From contig NC_021039.1 in the NCBI RefSeq assembly GCF_000210095.1, forward strand, positions 522,216 to 586,215: a stretch of DNA of 64,000 bases, in the 5' to 3' direction. Within the stretch, counting starts at the first letter, position 1; each line of letters begins with the position of its first letter. Made by a program: the position numbers and the translations under genes. Source of the stretch: Ruminococcus champanellensis 18P13 = JCM 17042 (GTDB taxonomy: Bacteria > Bacillota > Clostridia > Oscillospirales > Ruminococcaceae). The notes under the pieces are model-generated. The model was not told where the DNA came from. It worked only from the letters and a program-made list of their open reading frames with translations, and made no database searches. Shown here piece after piece: positions 50,100 to 58,462 of this stretch.

Positions 50100-50165
50100 G
50101 GTTCATGGGGAAACCCCTTGAACCGGTTTGCTATACTGATTATGTATGTGAAAGGGGACGTTGGA

Positions 50166-51686
50166 ATGATCTGCAATGTGCTGGATTATCTGGAACGATC
50201 GGCGGCACGGCAGCCAGAGAAAGATGCCGTAGTCGATGAAAACAAGCGTTATACCTATGAACAGTTGCGGCTGTGCAGCGCCCGGATCGGTACTGCCCTG
50301 AGCGGCATCATTGCCCCGGGGGAGCCTGTGGGCGTGTATATGGAAAAATGCGCAGACGTACTGCCTGTCTTTTTCGGAACCGTGTATGCAGGGGGCTTTT
50401 ACTCCGTGTTCAACAACGAGCTGCCTGCAAGCCGGCTGACCCAGATCGCCTCTGTGCTTGCGCCCAGGGTGATGGTCACCACCGGGGCATTGAAGCAGGA
50501 GGCTGCCGGGATCTTCTCCGGCATGGAGCTGCTGACCTTTGAGGAGCTGATGCAGACAGAGCCGGACTTTGACCGGCTGGCACAGATCCGCAGAGGCAGG
50601 ATCGATACGGATCCGCTGTATGTGAACTTTACCTCCGGCTCCACCGGCACCCCCAAGGGCATTGTGGTGGGACACCGGAGCGTGCTGGACTTTATCGACT
50701 GCTTTACGGAAACCTTCGGCATCACCGAATCCGACGTGATCGCCAACCAGGCACCCTTTGATTTTGACGTGTCCGTCAAGGACATTTACTCGGCGATGTG
50801 TACCGGCGCCACTCTGGTGGTGGTGCCCCGGCGGCTGTTCTCCGCTCCGGTGGAGCTGATCGACTTTTTGTGCGCCCACCGGATCACCACCATGATCTGG
50901 GCGGTATCGGCACTGTGCCTCATCACCACCTTCCACGCCCTGGATTACAAGACCCCGGACACCATCCGGAAAATCCTGTTCAGCGGAGAGGTTATGCCTC
51001 TGAAGGCGCTGAAGAATTTCCAGAGCCACCTGCCGGAGGTGACCTATGTGAACCTGTACGGCCCTACGGAGATCACCTGCAACTGCACCTATCATATTCT
51101 GGACAAGGAACGGGATTATTCCGCCGGTATCCCCATCGGCAAAGCCTTCCCCAACGAGGATGTGTTCCTGCTGGATGGGGAGGATCGCCGGATCACGGCA
51201 CCGGAAACCGTGGGCGAGCTTTGCGTCCGGGGCACGGCGCTGGCGCTGGGCTATTACGGAGCACCGGAGCAGAATGCAGTGCACTTCGTGCCCAATCCCC
51301 TGAATCCCCACTATCCGGAAACCATTTACCGGACGGGAGATCTTGCCCGGTATGACGCAAACGGAGAACTGGTATTCAGCGGCAGAAAGGATTTCCAGAT
51401 CAAGTACATGGGACACCGGATCGAGCTGGAGGAGATCGAGCGGGAAATGGCTGCCATTGACGGGGTGGAGCGGTGCTGCTGCATCTTTGACGAAAAGAAG
51501 TCCCGGCTCAAGGGCTTTTATATCGGCAGCGTGGAAAAGGATGCGTTGCATGCGGAAATGAAGGAAAAGCTGCCGGCGTTCATGGTGCCGGGGATCCTGC
51601 GCCGGGTGGAGGACATGCCCCTGACCAAGAATGGAAAGATCGACCGGAAGAAGCTGGCGGAGCTTGTGGGAGGAAAAACAAATTGA
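50166..51686 (+). CDS. DltA-like amino-acid adenylating ligase
   Basis: 506 residues starting MICNVLDYLERSAARQPEKDAVV, with AGGGGAC upstream. The adenylation motifs are complete: A3 VNFTSGSTGTPKG, A4 QAPFDFDVSVKDIYSAM, A5 NLYGPTEITC, A7 YRTGDLARY, A8 GRKDFQIKYMGHRIELEEIE and A10 NGKIDRKKL with the catalytic lysine. The A4 and A8 segments are very close to DltA, which activates D-alanine and loads it onto the carrier DltC. At the place where DltA has a cysteine that controls alanine chirality (FCGEV), this protein has serine (LFSGEVMPL), so the substrate may differ. First gene of the five-gene operon; the next gene overlaps its stop. Confidence 0.9.
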   Translation: MICNVLDYLERSAARQPEKDAVVDENKRYTYEQLRLCSARIGTALSGIIAPGEPVGVYMEKCADVLPVFFGTVYAGGFYSVFNNELPASRLTQIASVLAPRVMVTTGALKQEAAGIFSGMELLTFEELMQTEPDFDRLAQIRRGRIDTDPLYVNFTSGSTGTPKGIVVGHRSVLDFIDCFTETFGITESDVIANQAPFDFDVSVKDIYSAMCTGATLVVVPRRLFSAPVELIDFLCAHRITTMIWAVSALCLITTFHALDYKTPDTIRKILFSGEVMPLKALKNFQSHLPEVTYVNLYGPTEITCNCTYHILDKERDYSAGIPIGKAFPNEDVFLLDGEDRRITAPETVGELCVRGTALALGYYGAPEQNAVHFVPNPLNPHYPETIYRTGDLARYDANGELVFSGRKDFQIKYMGHRIELEEIEREMAAIDGVERCCCIFDEKKSRLKGFYIGSVEKDALHAEMKEKLPAFMVPGILRRVEDMPLTKNGKIDRKKLAELVGGKTN

Positions 51687-52837
51687 ATGAAATTCTGAAG
51701 CAGTGTGAGTCTGCGTTCTATGTGTTTGACCTGGAACGGGCAAGAGCACGGATCCGCTTTCTGCGGGCGCATTTGCCGGAAGGAGTAGCTCTGTGCTACG
51801 CCGTAAAGGCGAACACCTTCATCATCGGGGGCTTGCTCCGGGACGTGGAGCGGTTTGAGATCTGCTCTCCGGGGGAAGCGGAAATTTGTGAAAAGTTGGG
51901 AGTTCCAGGCAATATGATGGTGATCTCCGGGGTGTACAAGACCCCTTCCGTCATGGAGCATCTGGTGGCATCCGGCGGAGACCGCACCTATACGGTGGAG
52001 TCCCTGACCCAGTTTGCCCTGCTGCGGGATCTGGCAAAGACCTATGGCAGAACCCTGCCGGTGCTGCTGCGGCTTACCAATGACAGCCAGTTCGGCATCA
52101 ACCAGGAGGATATCATGGATATCATCCGGGATCGGGCACAGTATCCCCAGCTGGATATCCTGGGGATCCAGTTCTTCTCCGGCACCCAGAAAACCTCAGC
52201 CAAGAAGCTGTGCCGGGAGATCCGGCAGCTGGACGGGCTGCTGCTGAAGCTGGAGCAGGAATACGGCTATACCGCCCGGGAGCTGGAATACGGGCCCGGG
52301 TTTCCTGCCTGCTACTTTGAGGACGATGTATTCGACGAGGAAACCTATCTGGCGGACTTTTCCGCCGGGCTGAACGCCATGGAATCCAAGCCCCACATTA
52401 CCCTGGAACTGGGCAGAGGCATTGCAGCCTGCTGCGGCAGATACTACACCCACATTGTGGACATCAAGCACAACAAGGGACAGAATTACCTGCTGATTGA
52501 CGGGGGTATGCACCACCTGGTATACTTCGGACAGCATATGGCAATGAAGCACCCCTTCCTGTCCGTTTGCGACAAGGAGCAGGCGCCCAAGACCATGAGC
52601 TGGAACATCTGCGGCTCTCTGTGCTCCATGAACGACATCGTGGCAAAGCAGGTGGAGCTGCCGGAGGTATCCATCGGGGATACGATCTGCTTTGAAAATA
52701 CCGGCGCATACTGCATGACCGAGGGCATTTCCCTGTTTCTGAGCCGGGAGATCCCGGCGGTGTATCTGATGGACGGGGGCGATCCGGTCTGTGTGCGGCA
52801 GACCTTCGATACTGCGCCTCTGAACACCCCAAACTGA
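51683..52837 (+). CDS. Fold-type III PLP-dependent decarboxylase in the dlt-like operon
   Basis: 384 residues from a TTG overlapping the ligase stop (GGGAGGA 10 nt upstream); the nearby ATG is out of frame and closes at once. The alanine-racemase-fold barrel shows the PLP lysine K42 in CYAVKAN, then SQFGI, the phosphate-binding segments IQFFSGTQ and YGPGFPACY, and ELGRGIAACCG (the EPGR motif). The decarboxylase cysteine region reads CGSLCSMNDIV instead of CESxD, and NTGAYC follows. It is closest in pattern to LysA/NspC/BtrK-type decarboxylases, not alanine racemase. BtrK decarboxylates a glutamyl group while it is bound to a carrier protein; the carrier gene next door makes a similar reaction attractive. 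Substrate unknown. Confidence 0.85.
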   Translation: MNEILKQCESAFYVFDLERARARIRFLRAHLPEGVALCYAVKANTFIIGGLLRDVERFEICSPGEAEICEKLGVPGNMMVISGVYKTPSVMEHLVASGGDRTYTVESLTQFALLRDLAKTYGRTLPVLLRLTNDSQFGINQEDIMDIIRDRAQYPQLDILGIQFFSGTQKTSAKKLCREIRQLDGLLLKLEQEYGYTARELEYGPGFPACYFEDDVFDEETYLADFSAGLNAMESKPHITLELGRGIAACCGRYYTHIVDIKHNKGQNYLLIDGGMHHLVYFGQHMAMKHPFLSVCDKEQAPKTMSWNICGSLCSMNDIVAKQVELPEVSIGDTICFENTGAYCMTEGISLFLSREIPAVYLMDGGDPVCVRQTFDTAPLNTPN

Positions 52838-52909
52838 ACGGAATTCCCGGAAGGGAGTTACGATATATGCGGCACTGCCGCCAAAGAACAAAGAAAGGAA
52901 GTAACTATC

Positions 52910-53140
52910 ATGGACAAGCTTATTGAAATTCTGGAGGACATTCAGCCGGACATCGACTACAACACCTGCGAGGATCTGATCGACGGGCATCACCTGGACT
53001 CTCTGTCCATTATTTCCCTGATTGCCGAGCTGGAGGATGAGTTCGACATTACTGTTCCCGCTGTGGAGATCATCCCGGCAAACTTCAATTCCGCAAAGGC
53101 AATGTGGAGCATGATTCAGCGCCTGCAAGAGGAGGACTAA
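52910..53140 (+). CDS. DltC-like carrier protein
   Basis: 76 residues with AAAGGAAG before the ATG. An acidic four-helix carrier protein: the phosphopantetheine serine is S31 in HHLDSLSIISL. Length and charge match DltC and other acyl/aminoacyl carriers. It should carry the activated amino acid (or its decarboxylated product) as a thioester from the DltA-like ligase to the MBOAT protein. A 72-nt gap with a small GGCGGCAGTGCCGC-type hairpin (about 52872-52885) separates it from the decarboxylase; it ends 1 nt before the MBOAT gene. Confidence 0.9.
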   Translation: MDKLIEILEDIQPDIDYNTCEDLIDGHHLDSLSIISLIAELEDEFDITVPAVEIIPANFNSAKAMWSMIQRLQEED

Positions 53141-53141
53141 A

Positions 53142-54776
53142 ATGTCGCTCTCTTCCCTGCTGATGGGGGGCAGCTATGTGGGAATGACCTCGTTTTTTAC
53201 GGTGGCATTCCTGCTGGTGTTCCTGCCGACTTGCATCATTCTCTATACCCTGATGCCCCAGAAGGCAAAGAAATACTTTCTTCTGGCGGCAAGCGTAGGC
53301 TTCTACTGGCTCATCAGCGGCACGCTGGTGGTGTACCTATTCTTAACTACAATTTCCATCCACTACTTTGGCATCTGGCTGGATCGGATCCACCGGCAGC
53401 GGGATGAAGCGGTGAAGGCGGCGGAAAAGCCGGAACGCAAGGCCATCAAGCATGCGTACCTGCTCCGGAGCCGCTGGGTGCTGCTGTTTGCGGCGGCGCT
53501 TCACATCGGCACCCTGCTGACGCTGAAGTATGCTCCCTTCTTTACCCGGAATGTCAATTCCCTGCTGGGGCATATGGGATTGTCGTTGCAGCTGGAGATC
53601 CCCAAGTATCTTTTGCCCATCGGCATTTCCTTCTTCACCATGCAGGCGGTTTCCTACATGTTTGACGTGTACCGGGAAACCATCAAGTCAGACGAGAATC
53701 TGTTCCGGCTGGGATTGTTCATGTCCTTTTTCCCCCAGATCGTGGAGGGCCCCATCTGCCGGTACGGGCAGACCGCAGAGCAGCTGTGGAACGTGAAGGG
53801 CATCACCTTCTCCAACCTGACCCTGGGCATCCAGCGGATCCTCTTTGGCATGATGAAAAAAATGGTGGTGGCGGATCGGCTCAACCCGCTGATCGAAACG
53901 GTATTTTCCGGCTACAAGGATTTCCAGGGGGGCGTGATCGCCATTGCAGCCGTGTGCTACACGGTGCAGCTGTATATGGACTTTTCCGGTTCCATGGACG
54001 CAGTGATGGGTACTGCCCAGATCTTCGGCATTACCATGCCGGAGAATTTCGCCCGTCCCTTCTTCTCCAAAACCATCTCCGAGTTCTGGAAGCGCTGGCA
54101 CATCACCCTGGGCGCCTGGTTCAAGGATTACATCTTCTACCCGGTGACCATGTCTAAGCCCATGAAGAACCTGACCTCCGCCGCCCGCAAGAAGATCGGC
54201 AACCACTTTGGCCCTCTGCTTGCCGGTGCTGTGGCATTGTTCTGCGTCTGGTTCAGCAATGGTCTGTGGCACGGGGCAGCCTGGAGCTATATTTTCTACG
54301 GCATGTATCACTTTACCCTGATCCTCACCGGCAATATCATTGCCCCGGCGGTTCAGTGGACAAACAAAAAGCTGCACATCAATCCGGAATGGTTCGGCTA
54401 TCGTCTGTTCCAGATCCTCCGCAGCTGCATTCTGGTGGTCATTGGCGAGCTGTTCTTCCGGGCAGAGGGTCTGCGCAACGGTATTGCCATGTTCAAGGGC
54501 ATGGTCACCGACTTCCGGTTCAGCACTCTGAACGAGGATCTGCTGGATACCCTGGGCGTGGATATCCAGGACCTTATCATCGTTGGCGTCACGCTGCTGA
54601 TCGTATTTGTCATCAGCATTCTGAACGAAAAGGGCATCCAGGTCAGAGCCTCCCTCCAGAAGCGGAATGTGGTGGTACGCTGGGCAGTGCTGTATGCGCT
54701 GATTCTGTACATCATCGTATTCGGTGCCTATGGAACGGGGTATATTCCGGTTGACCCGATTTATGCGAATTTCTAA
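53142..54776 (+). CDS. DltB-like MBOAT acyltransferase
   Basis: 544 residues, about 11-12 membrane helices. MBOAT hallmarks are clear: GISFFTMQAVSYMFDVYR, FMSFFPQIVEGPI, YMDFSGSMDAVMG, the RPFFSKTISEFWKRWHITLGAWFKDYIFYP-type segment and the catalytic histidine in SNGLWHGAAWSYIFYGMYH. DltB passes D-alanine from DltC across the membrane to teichoic acid; the AlgI group acetylates polysaccharides. It is longer than DltB (about 400), so it is nearer to the AlgI/PatA length. GAGGAGGAC at the end of the carrier gene serves as its ribosome site. Confidence 0.9.
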   Translation: MSLSSLLMGGSYVGMTSFFTVAFLLVFLPTCIILYTLMPQKAKKYFLLAASVGFYWLISGTLVVYLFLTTISIHYFGIWLDRIHRQRDEAVKAAEKPERKAIKHAYLLRSRWVLLFAAALHIGTLLTLKYAPFFTRNVNSLLGHMGLSLQLEIPKYLLPIGISFFTMQAVSYMFDVYRETIKSDENLFRLGLFMSFFPQIVEGPICRYGQTAEQLWNVKGITFSNLTLGIQRILFGMMKKMVVADRLNPLIETVFSGYKDFQGGVIAIAAVCYTVQLYMDFSGSMDAVMGTAQIFGITMPENFARPFFSKTISEFWKRWHITLGAWFKDYIFYPVTMSKPMKNLTSAARKKIGNHFGPLLAGAVALFCVWFSNGLWHGAAWSYIFYGMYHFTLILTGNIIAPAVQWTNKKLHINPEWFGYRLFQILRSCILVVIGELFFRAEGLRNGIAMFKGMVTDFRFSTLNEDLLDTLGVDIQDLIIVGVTLLIVFVISILNEKGIQVRASLQKRNVVVRWAVLYALILYIIVFGAYGTGYIPVDPIYANF

Positions 54777-54787
54777 GGAGATCATAC

Positions 54788-55792
54788 ATGCGAACAGTCA
54801 TTAAAAATACGCTTTGCAGTCTGCTGTTCCTGGGGATTCTGATTGGCATGTTGGCGCTGTTGTCCGTGCTGTTCCGGCCGAAGGAAAACACCAAGGAGGC
54901 CGGGTTCCAGGATCCCCGGGCGAACGCCGTGCTCAGCGAGCCAAAGAATACCATTGATGTGGTATTCCTGGGAGACAGCGAAACCTACAACACCTTTATC
55001 CCTTTGCAGATCTGGCGGGATTACGGCTATACCTCCTTTGTATGCGGCACCCCGGCACAGAGCCTTTGCTATACGGAGGAATTCCTGGTAAAGGCATTTG
55101 CACAGCAAAGCCCCCAGATCGTCTTTCTGGAAACGGATGCGATCTTCAAGATCTTCACCCAGTCCCAGGTCATTTCCCAGGACGTAGAAAATACGCTGCC
55201 TGTGTTCCGGTATCATGACCGGTGGAAGACCCTCCAGGCAAGCGACTGGACATTCCAGGTGGATTATTCCCACCGGGAAAACAACAAGGGCTATATGTAC
55301 GACGAACGGGTGCGCCCCTCCACCAGGCTCAACTATATGAAAAAGACCGATGCCAAGGAGGAGATCCCCGGCAAGAGCCGGCAGGCAGTGGAGAACATCT
55401 ACGAATACTGCCGGAAAAACAACGCAAAGCTGGTGCTCATCAGTACCCCCAGTACAGCCTACTGGAACTACAAGCGGCACAATAGCGTTGCGGAGCTTGC
55501 GGAATCTCTGGGCGTGGAGTATGTGGACATGAACCTGATCAACGATCAGGTGGGCATTGAATGGTCTACGGATACCCGGGATCGGGGTATGCATATGAAC
55601 ATTTACGGCGCCCGGAAATGCTCCGCCTTTTTGGGTGCATACCTGGCGAAAACAGAGCAGTTCCAGGATAAGCGGAAGGATGCATCCTACGCAGATTGGT
55701 TCGATGCACTGGAGGCATTCAACGAATCCACCGACAACGCGCTGGACAGACCTAGTCCGGAGCCGGAGGATAATACCAAGAAAGCGGACTGA
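54788..55792 (+). CDS. DltD/SGNH-like extracytoplasmic transferase
   Basis: 334 residues with AAGGAGATC before the ATG. One N-terminal helix (about 7-30) anchors an outside domain. SGNH-type residues are visible: the serine in VVFLGDSETYNTF and the Asp-His pair in DRGMHMNIYGARK near the C-terminus. DltD and AlgJ/AlgX-like partners of MBOAT proteins have this build and complete transfer to the surface polymer. The tail is hydrophilic and charged. Last gene of the operon; a good terminator follows. Confidence 0.82.
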   Translation: MRTVIKNTLCSLLFLGILIGMLALLSVLFRPKENTKEAGFQDPRANAVLSEPKNTIDVVFLGDSETYNTFIPLQIWRDYGYTSFVCGTPAQSLCYTEEFLVKAFAQQSPQIVFLETDAIFKIFTQSQVISQDVENTLPVFRYHDRWKTLQASDWTFQVDYSHRENNKGYMYDERVRPSTRLNYMKKTDAKEEIPGKSRQAVENIYEYCRKNNAKLVLISTPSTAYWNYKRHNSVAELAESLGVEYVDMNLINDQVGIEWSTDTRDRGMHMNIYGARKCSAFLGAYLAKTEQFQDKRKDASYADWFDALEAFNESTDNALDRPSPEPEDNTKKAD

Positions 55793-55795
55793 ACG

Positions 55796-55828
55796 AAAAA
55801 GCAGATGTGCTTGCACGTCTGCTTTTTT
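55796..55828 (+). terminator. Terminator of the dlt-like operon
   Basis: AAGCAGATGTGC pairs with GCACGTCTGCTT, followed by TTTTCT. Confidence 0.85.
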
Positions 55829-55833
55829 CTGTC

Positions 55834-55862
55834 TTGACATTCCGGTAGCTTTGTCCTATAAT
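55834..55862 (+). promoter_or_regulatory. Consensus sigma-A promoter of the dockerin protein gene
   Basis: TTGACA (55834-55839), 17-nt spacer, TATAAT (55857-55862); full consensus, right behind the terminator. Confidence 0.9.
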
Positions 55863-55894
55863 GACGATAGATTTTCGGCAAAGGAGAGGATTTT

Positions 55895-58327
55895 ATGAAA
55901 TTCAAACGCATTCTGGCAGCAGGCATGGCAGTGTTGTGCAGCGTCCTGCCACTGTGCCCGGCTGCTTCCGCCCAGGGGGATGGGCTGGTGGATTCCGGCA
56001 TCGATTATACGGAACTGGTGGGGACGGTGCGAACCCCCGGGGCAGGGTATACCTCCACCCTGGCGTTCCGCTGCAAGCCCGGGGAAACCAAGGCATACAA
56101 CCCCACCGGGGATCTGACGCTGCTGTTCGTGGATATCGGCGGCTTTTCCAGTGGCTCCAACGGTACCACCGATTCCGACGGGAACTATACCCCCGGTACG
56201 GATTATGACCTGGATGGGACCTTTTTCAAAAGCATGCGTACCACCCTGGAAAACTGCCGGCAGAACGGCTGCATGGCAGCGCTCCGGTTCCGGTATGATG
56301 CAAACGGGGTTCGGGATCCGGAGCCTGCCACCTTTGAGCAGATGCTCCGGCACATTGAACAGATCCGGGCGGACGGCTTTCTGGAGGACTATCAGGACAT
56401 TCTCTGCTTTGTGGAAAGCGGCTTTGTAGGCTGCTACGGGGAGCAGTGGGGCGGCAAGTACTGCTCCATACCCGACAAGGCAAAGCTGTTGGAGCTGATG
56501 CTGGATGTGGTGCCGGATCCCATTCCGGTGACGGTGCGCACCCCGAATATTTTCGCCCAGTGGGCAGGCATCACCGAGGAAGAGCTGGGCACCTATGTGC
56601 TGGAGCCGGGCAGCCGGGCGTCCCGGGTGGGACTGTACAACGATGGCTACATGGGCTCCAACTCGGATCTGGGCACCTTCCACGACCGGGAGCGGGATCT
56701 GAAATGGCTCCGGCAGCAAACCCTGACCAGCTATTACGGCGGCGAATTTTCTGGCAATCTGGATTTTGCCAAGCAGTATGACACCTACCTGCCGGAGCAT
56801 GCAGTTCCGGAAATGTACTACTCCCATCTGAGCTACATCAACGCCAATATTTATCAGCTGTACAAGGATTACACCTTTGGTGCAGCGTATGACGTGGAGG
56901 GCGTGGACAACAGCGCCTATTACGGTCAGACCGTGTTCCAGTTTATGCGGGATCATCTGGGTTACCGGTTCGTGCTGCGGGACTCGGATCTGAGCGAAAG
57001 CGTGTCCCAGGGAGACACCCTGCGGCTCTGCATGGACGTGGAGAACACCGGCTTTGCCAATCCCATCCCCAGGCAGAAGGCGGAGATCCTTCTGGAGAAG
57101 GATGGACAGTACCTGCGGACAGAGGTGGATGCGGACAGCCGCACCTGGTATTCCTGTACCACCGTGTCCCCGGAATTTGACCTGCATCTGCCGGCAGCAA
57201 TGGAACCGGGCAGATGGAATGTGTACTTCAAGCTTTCCACCGGGGATAACACGCTGGGACAGCTGGAGTATCGCTCCGTTCAGTTTGCCAATGCACACAC
57301 CTGGAACGAGCAGCTGGGGGCGAATTATCTGGGCAGCTTTTCCGTGACCGCCTCTGAAGCAGGGGCGAGATCCACGGACAATGGCTTCTATCAGACCAAT
57401 GCCGCCGATCCGGTGACCGGTTCTGACGGCACCCTGTTTACCACCCAGGGACTTGTGACAGTGGACGGTACCCTGACCAGCGATACGGAGCGGCGGGATG
57501 CCTTGCTCTGCGCAGAGGATGCAGCAGGCAACAGAATGTACATCACCAACGACGATCAGTACCTGTATATTCTGGTGGATCTGGAGCAGCAGGCTGCTTC
57601 CCCGGTGTACAACCTGTCCTTCCGGAATGCAAGCAGCGGCACAAGCTATTGGATGTATTACCAGGGCAGCTTCGTGTACTTCAACGGGGAGGGCGGCGTG
57701 CCCCTGGGCTGCGTGCAGAAGCACAGCGGCAGTACCATTGAATTCCGGTTGCCCTTGGGGGAGCTGATGGGGCTTGCCCCCGGTGTGGAGCTGACAGGCA
57801 TTGACTACACGGTGCAGGATCAGGCGGATTCCTGGAAAAGTGCCGGTTCCATCCGGGCGGACAGCTACATCATACAGGATGATTTCAACGTGTATTCCGG
57901 CAAGCAGACCGTGAATCTCGCTAAGGGGGATACCCTGTCCGTTGCCGCCCACACCTCTGGCTCCGACCTGTCCTACCAGTGGTACAAGGACGGCAAGCTC
58001 ATTCCGGATGCCACCAATGCTATCTATGAGATCCTGGCAGAATCGGCGCAGGACTGCGGAATCTATGCGGTTCAGGTCACCAGTGCCAGCGGCGTCAGAA
58101 CCAGGCTGTTTGACGTGTGCCGGGTTGCTGCTGTGCTGGAGCAGCCCCTTGCGGGGGATTTGAATCTGGACGGGGCAGTGACCGTGGCGGATGTGGTGCT
58201 GCTGCAAAAGCATCTGATCCGGGCAGCCACTCTGACCGATCAACAGGCAGCCGCCGGGGATCTGAACAAGGACGGGGTATGCAACGGCTTTGACCTGGTG
58301 CTGCTGCGACGTATTTTATGTGTATGA
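55895..58327 (+). CDS. Secreted DUF4832-type protein with type I dockerin (cellulosomal)
   Basis: 810 residues. A signal peptide (cleavage near AASAQG, about residue 26) is followed by a DUF4874/DUF4832-like region (about 35-460) resembling a glycosidase barrel (VDIGGFSSG, GCMAALRFRYD, ESGFVGCYGEQWGG). A beta-sandwich (about 480-650) and an immunoglobulin-like segment (SYQWYKDGKLIPDATNAIYEI, about 680-735) come next. The last 58 residues form a type I dockerin with two calcium loops (GDLNLDGAVTVADVVLLQKHLI and GDLNKDGVCNGFDLVLLRRIL). It should dock on a cohesin scaffold outside the cell. The substrate is unknown; the barrel has conserved acidic residues but I cannot name the activity. Confidence 0.85.
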   Translation: MKFKRILAAGMAVLCSVLPLCPAASAQGDGLVDSGIDYTELVGTVRTPGAGYTSTLAFRCKPGETKAYNPTGDLTLLFVDIGGFSSGSNGTTDSDGNYTPGTDYDLDGTFFKSMRTTLENCRQNGCMAALRFRYDANGVRDPEPATFEQMLRHIEQIRADGFLEDYQDILCFVESGFVGCYGEQWGGKYCSIPDKAKLLELMLDVVPDPIPVTVRTPNIFAQWAGITEEELGTYVLEPGSRASRVGLYNDGYMGSNSDLGTFHDRERDLKWLRQQTLTSYYGGEFSGNLDFAKQYDTYLPEHAVPEMYYSHLSYINANIYQLYKDYTFGAAYDVEGVDNSAYYGQTVFQFMRDHLGYRFVLRDSDLSESVSQGDTLRLCMDVENTGFANPIPRQKAEILLEKDGQYLRTEVDADSRTWYSCTTVSPEFDLHLPAAMEPGRWNVYFKLSTGDNTLGQLEYRSVQFANAHTWNEQLGANYLGSFSVTASEAGARSTDNGFYQTNAADPVTGSDGTLFTTQGLVTVDGTLTSDTERRDALLCAEDAAGNRMYITNDDQYLYILVDLEQQAASPVYNLSFRNASSGTSYWMYYQGSFVYFNGEGGVPLGCVQKHSGSTIEFRLPLGELMGLAPGVELTGIDYTVQDQADSWKSAGSIRADSYIIQDDFNVYSGKQTVNLAKGDTLSVAAHTSGSDLSYQWYKDGKLIPDATNAIYEILAESAQDCGIYAVQVTSASGVRTRLFDVCRVAAVLEQPLAGDLNLDGAVTVADVVLLQKHLIRAATLTDQQAAAGDLNKDGVCNGFDLVLLRRILCV

Positions 58328-58462
58328 TCTGAAGGTGATACCATGAAAGCCGGTGGACAAAACGGCATCAATTTTGGAACAGACCATGTGTTCCGCATTC
58401 TCCTGCGAAGGTGTATAATAAGCAGGTGTGTTTCCGTATGGTACACATAAAGGAGAGGTTTG

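Noticed and set aside
51683..52837. Alanine racemase supplying D-alanine to a normal dlt operon
   Set aside because: Motifs (YGPGFP, the EPGR-like ELGRG, the CSxxD region and GAYC) fit the decarboxylase branch, and the length and order of blocks do not fit alanine racemase.
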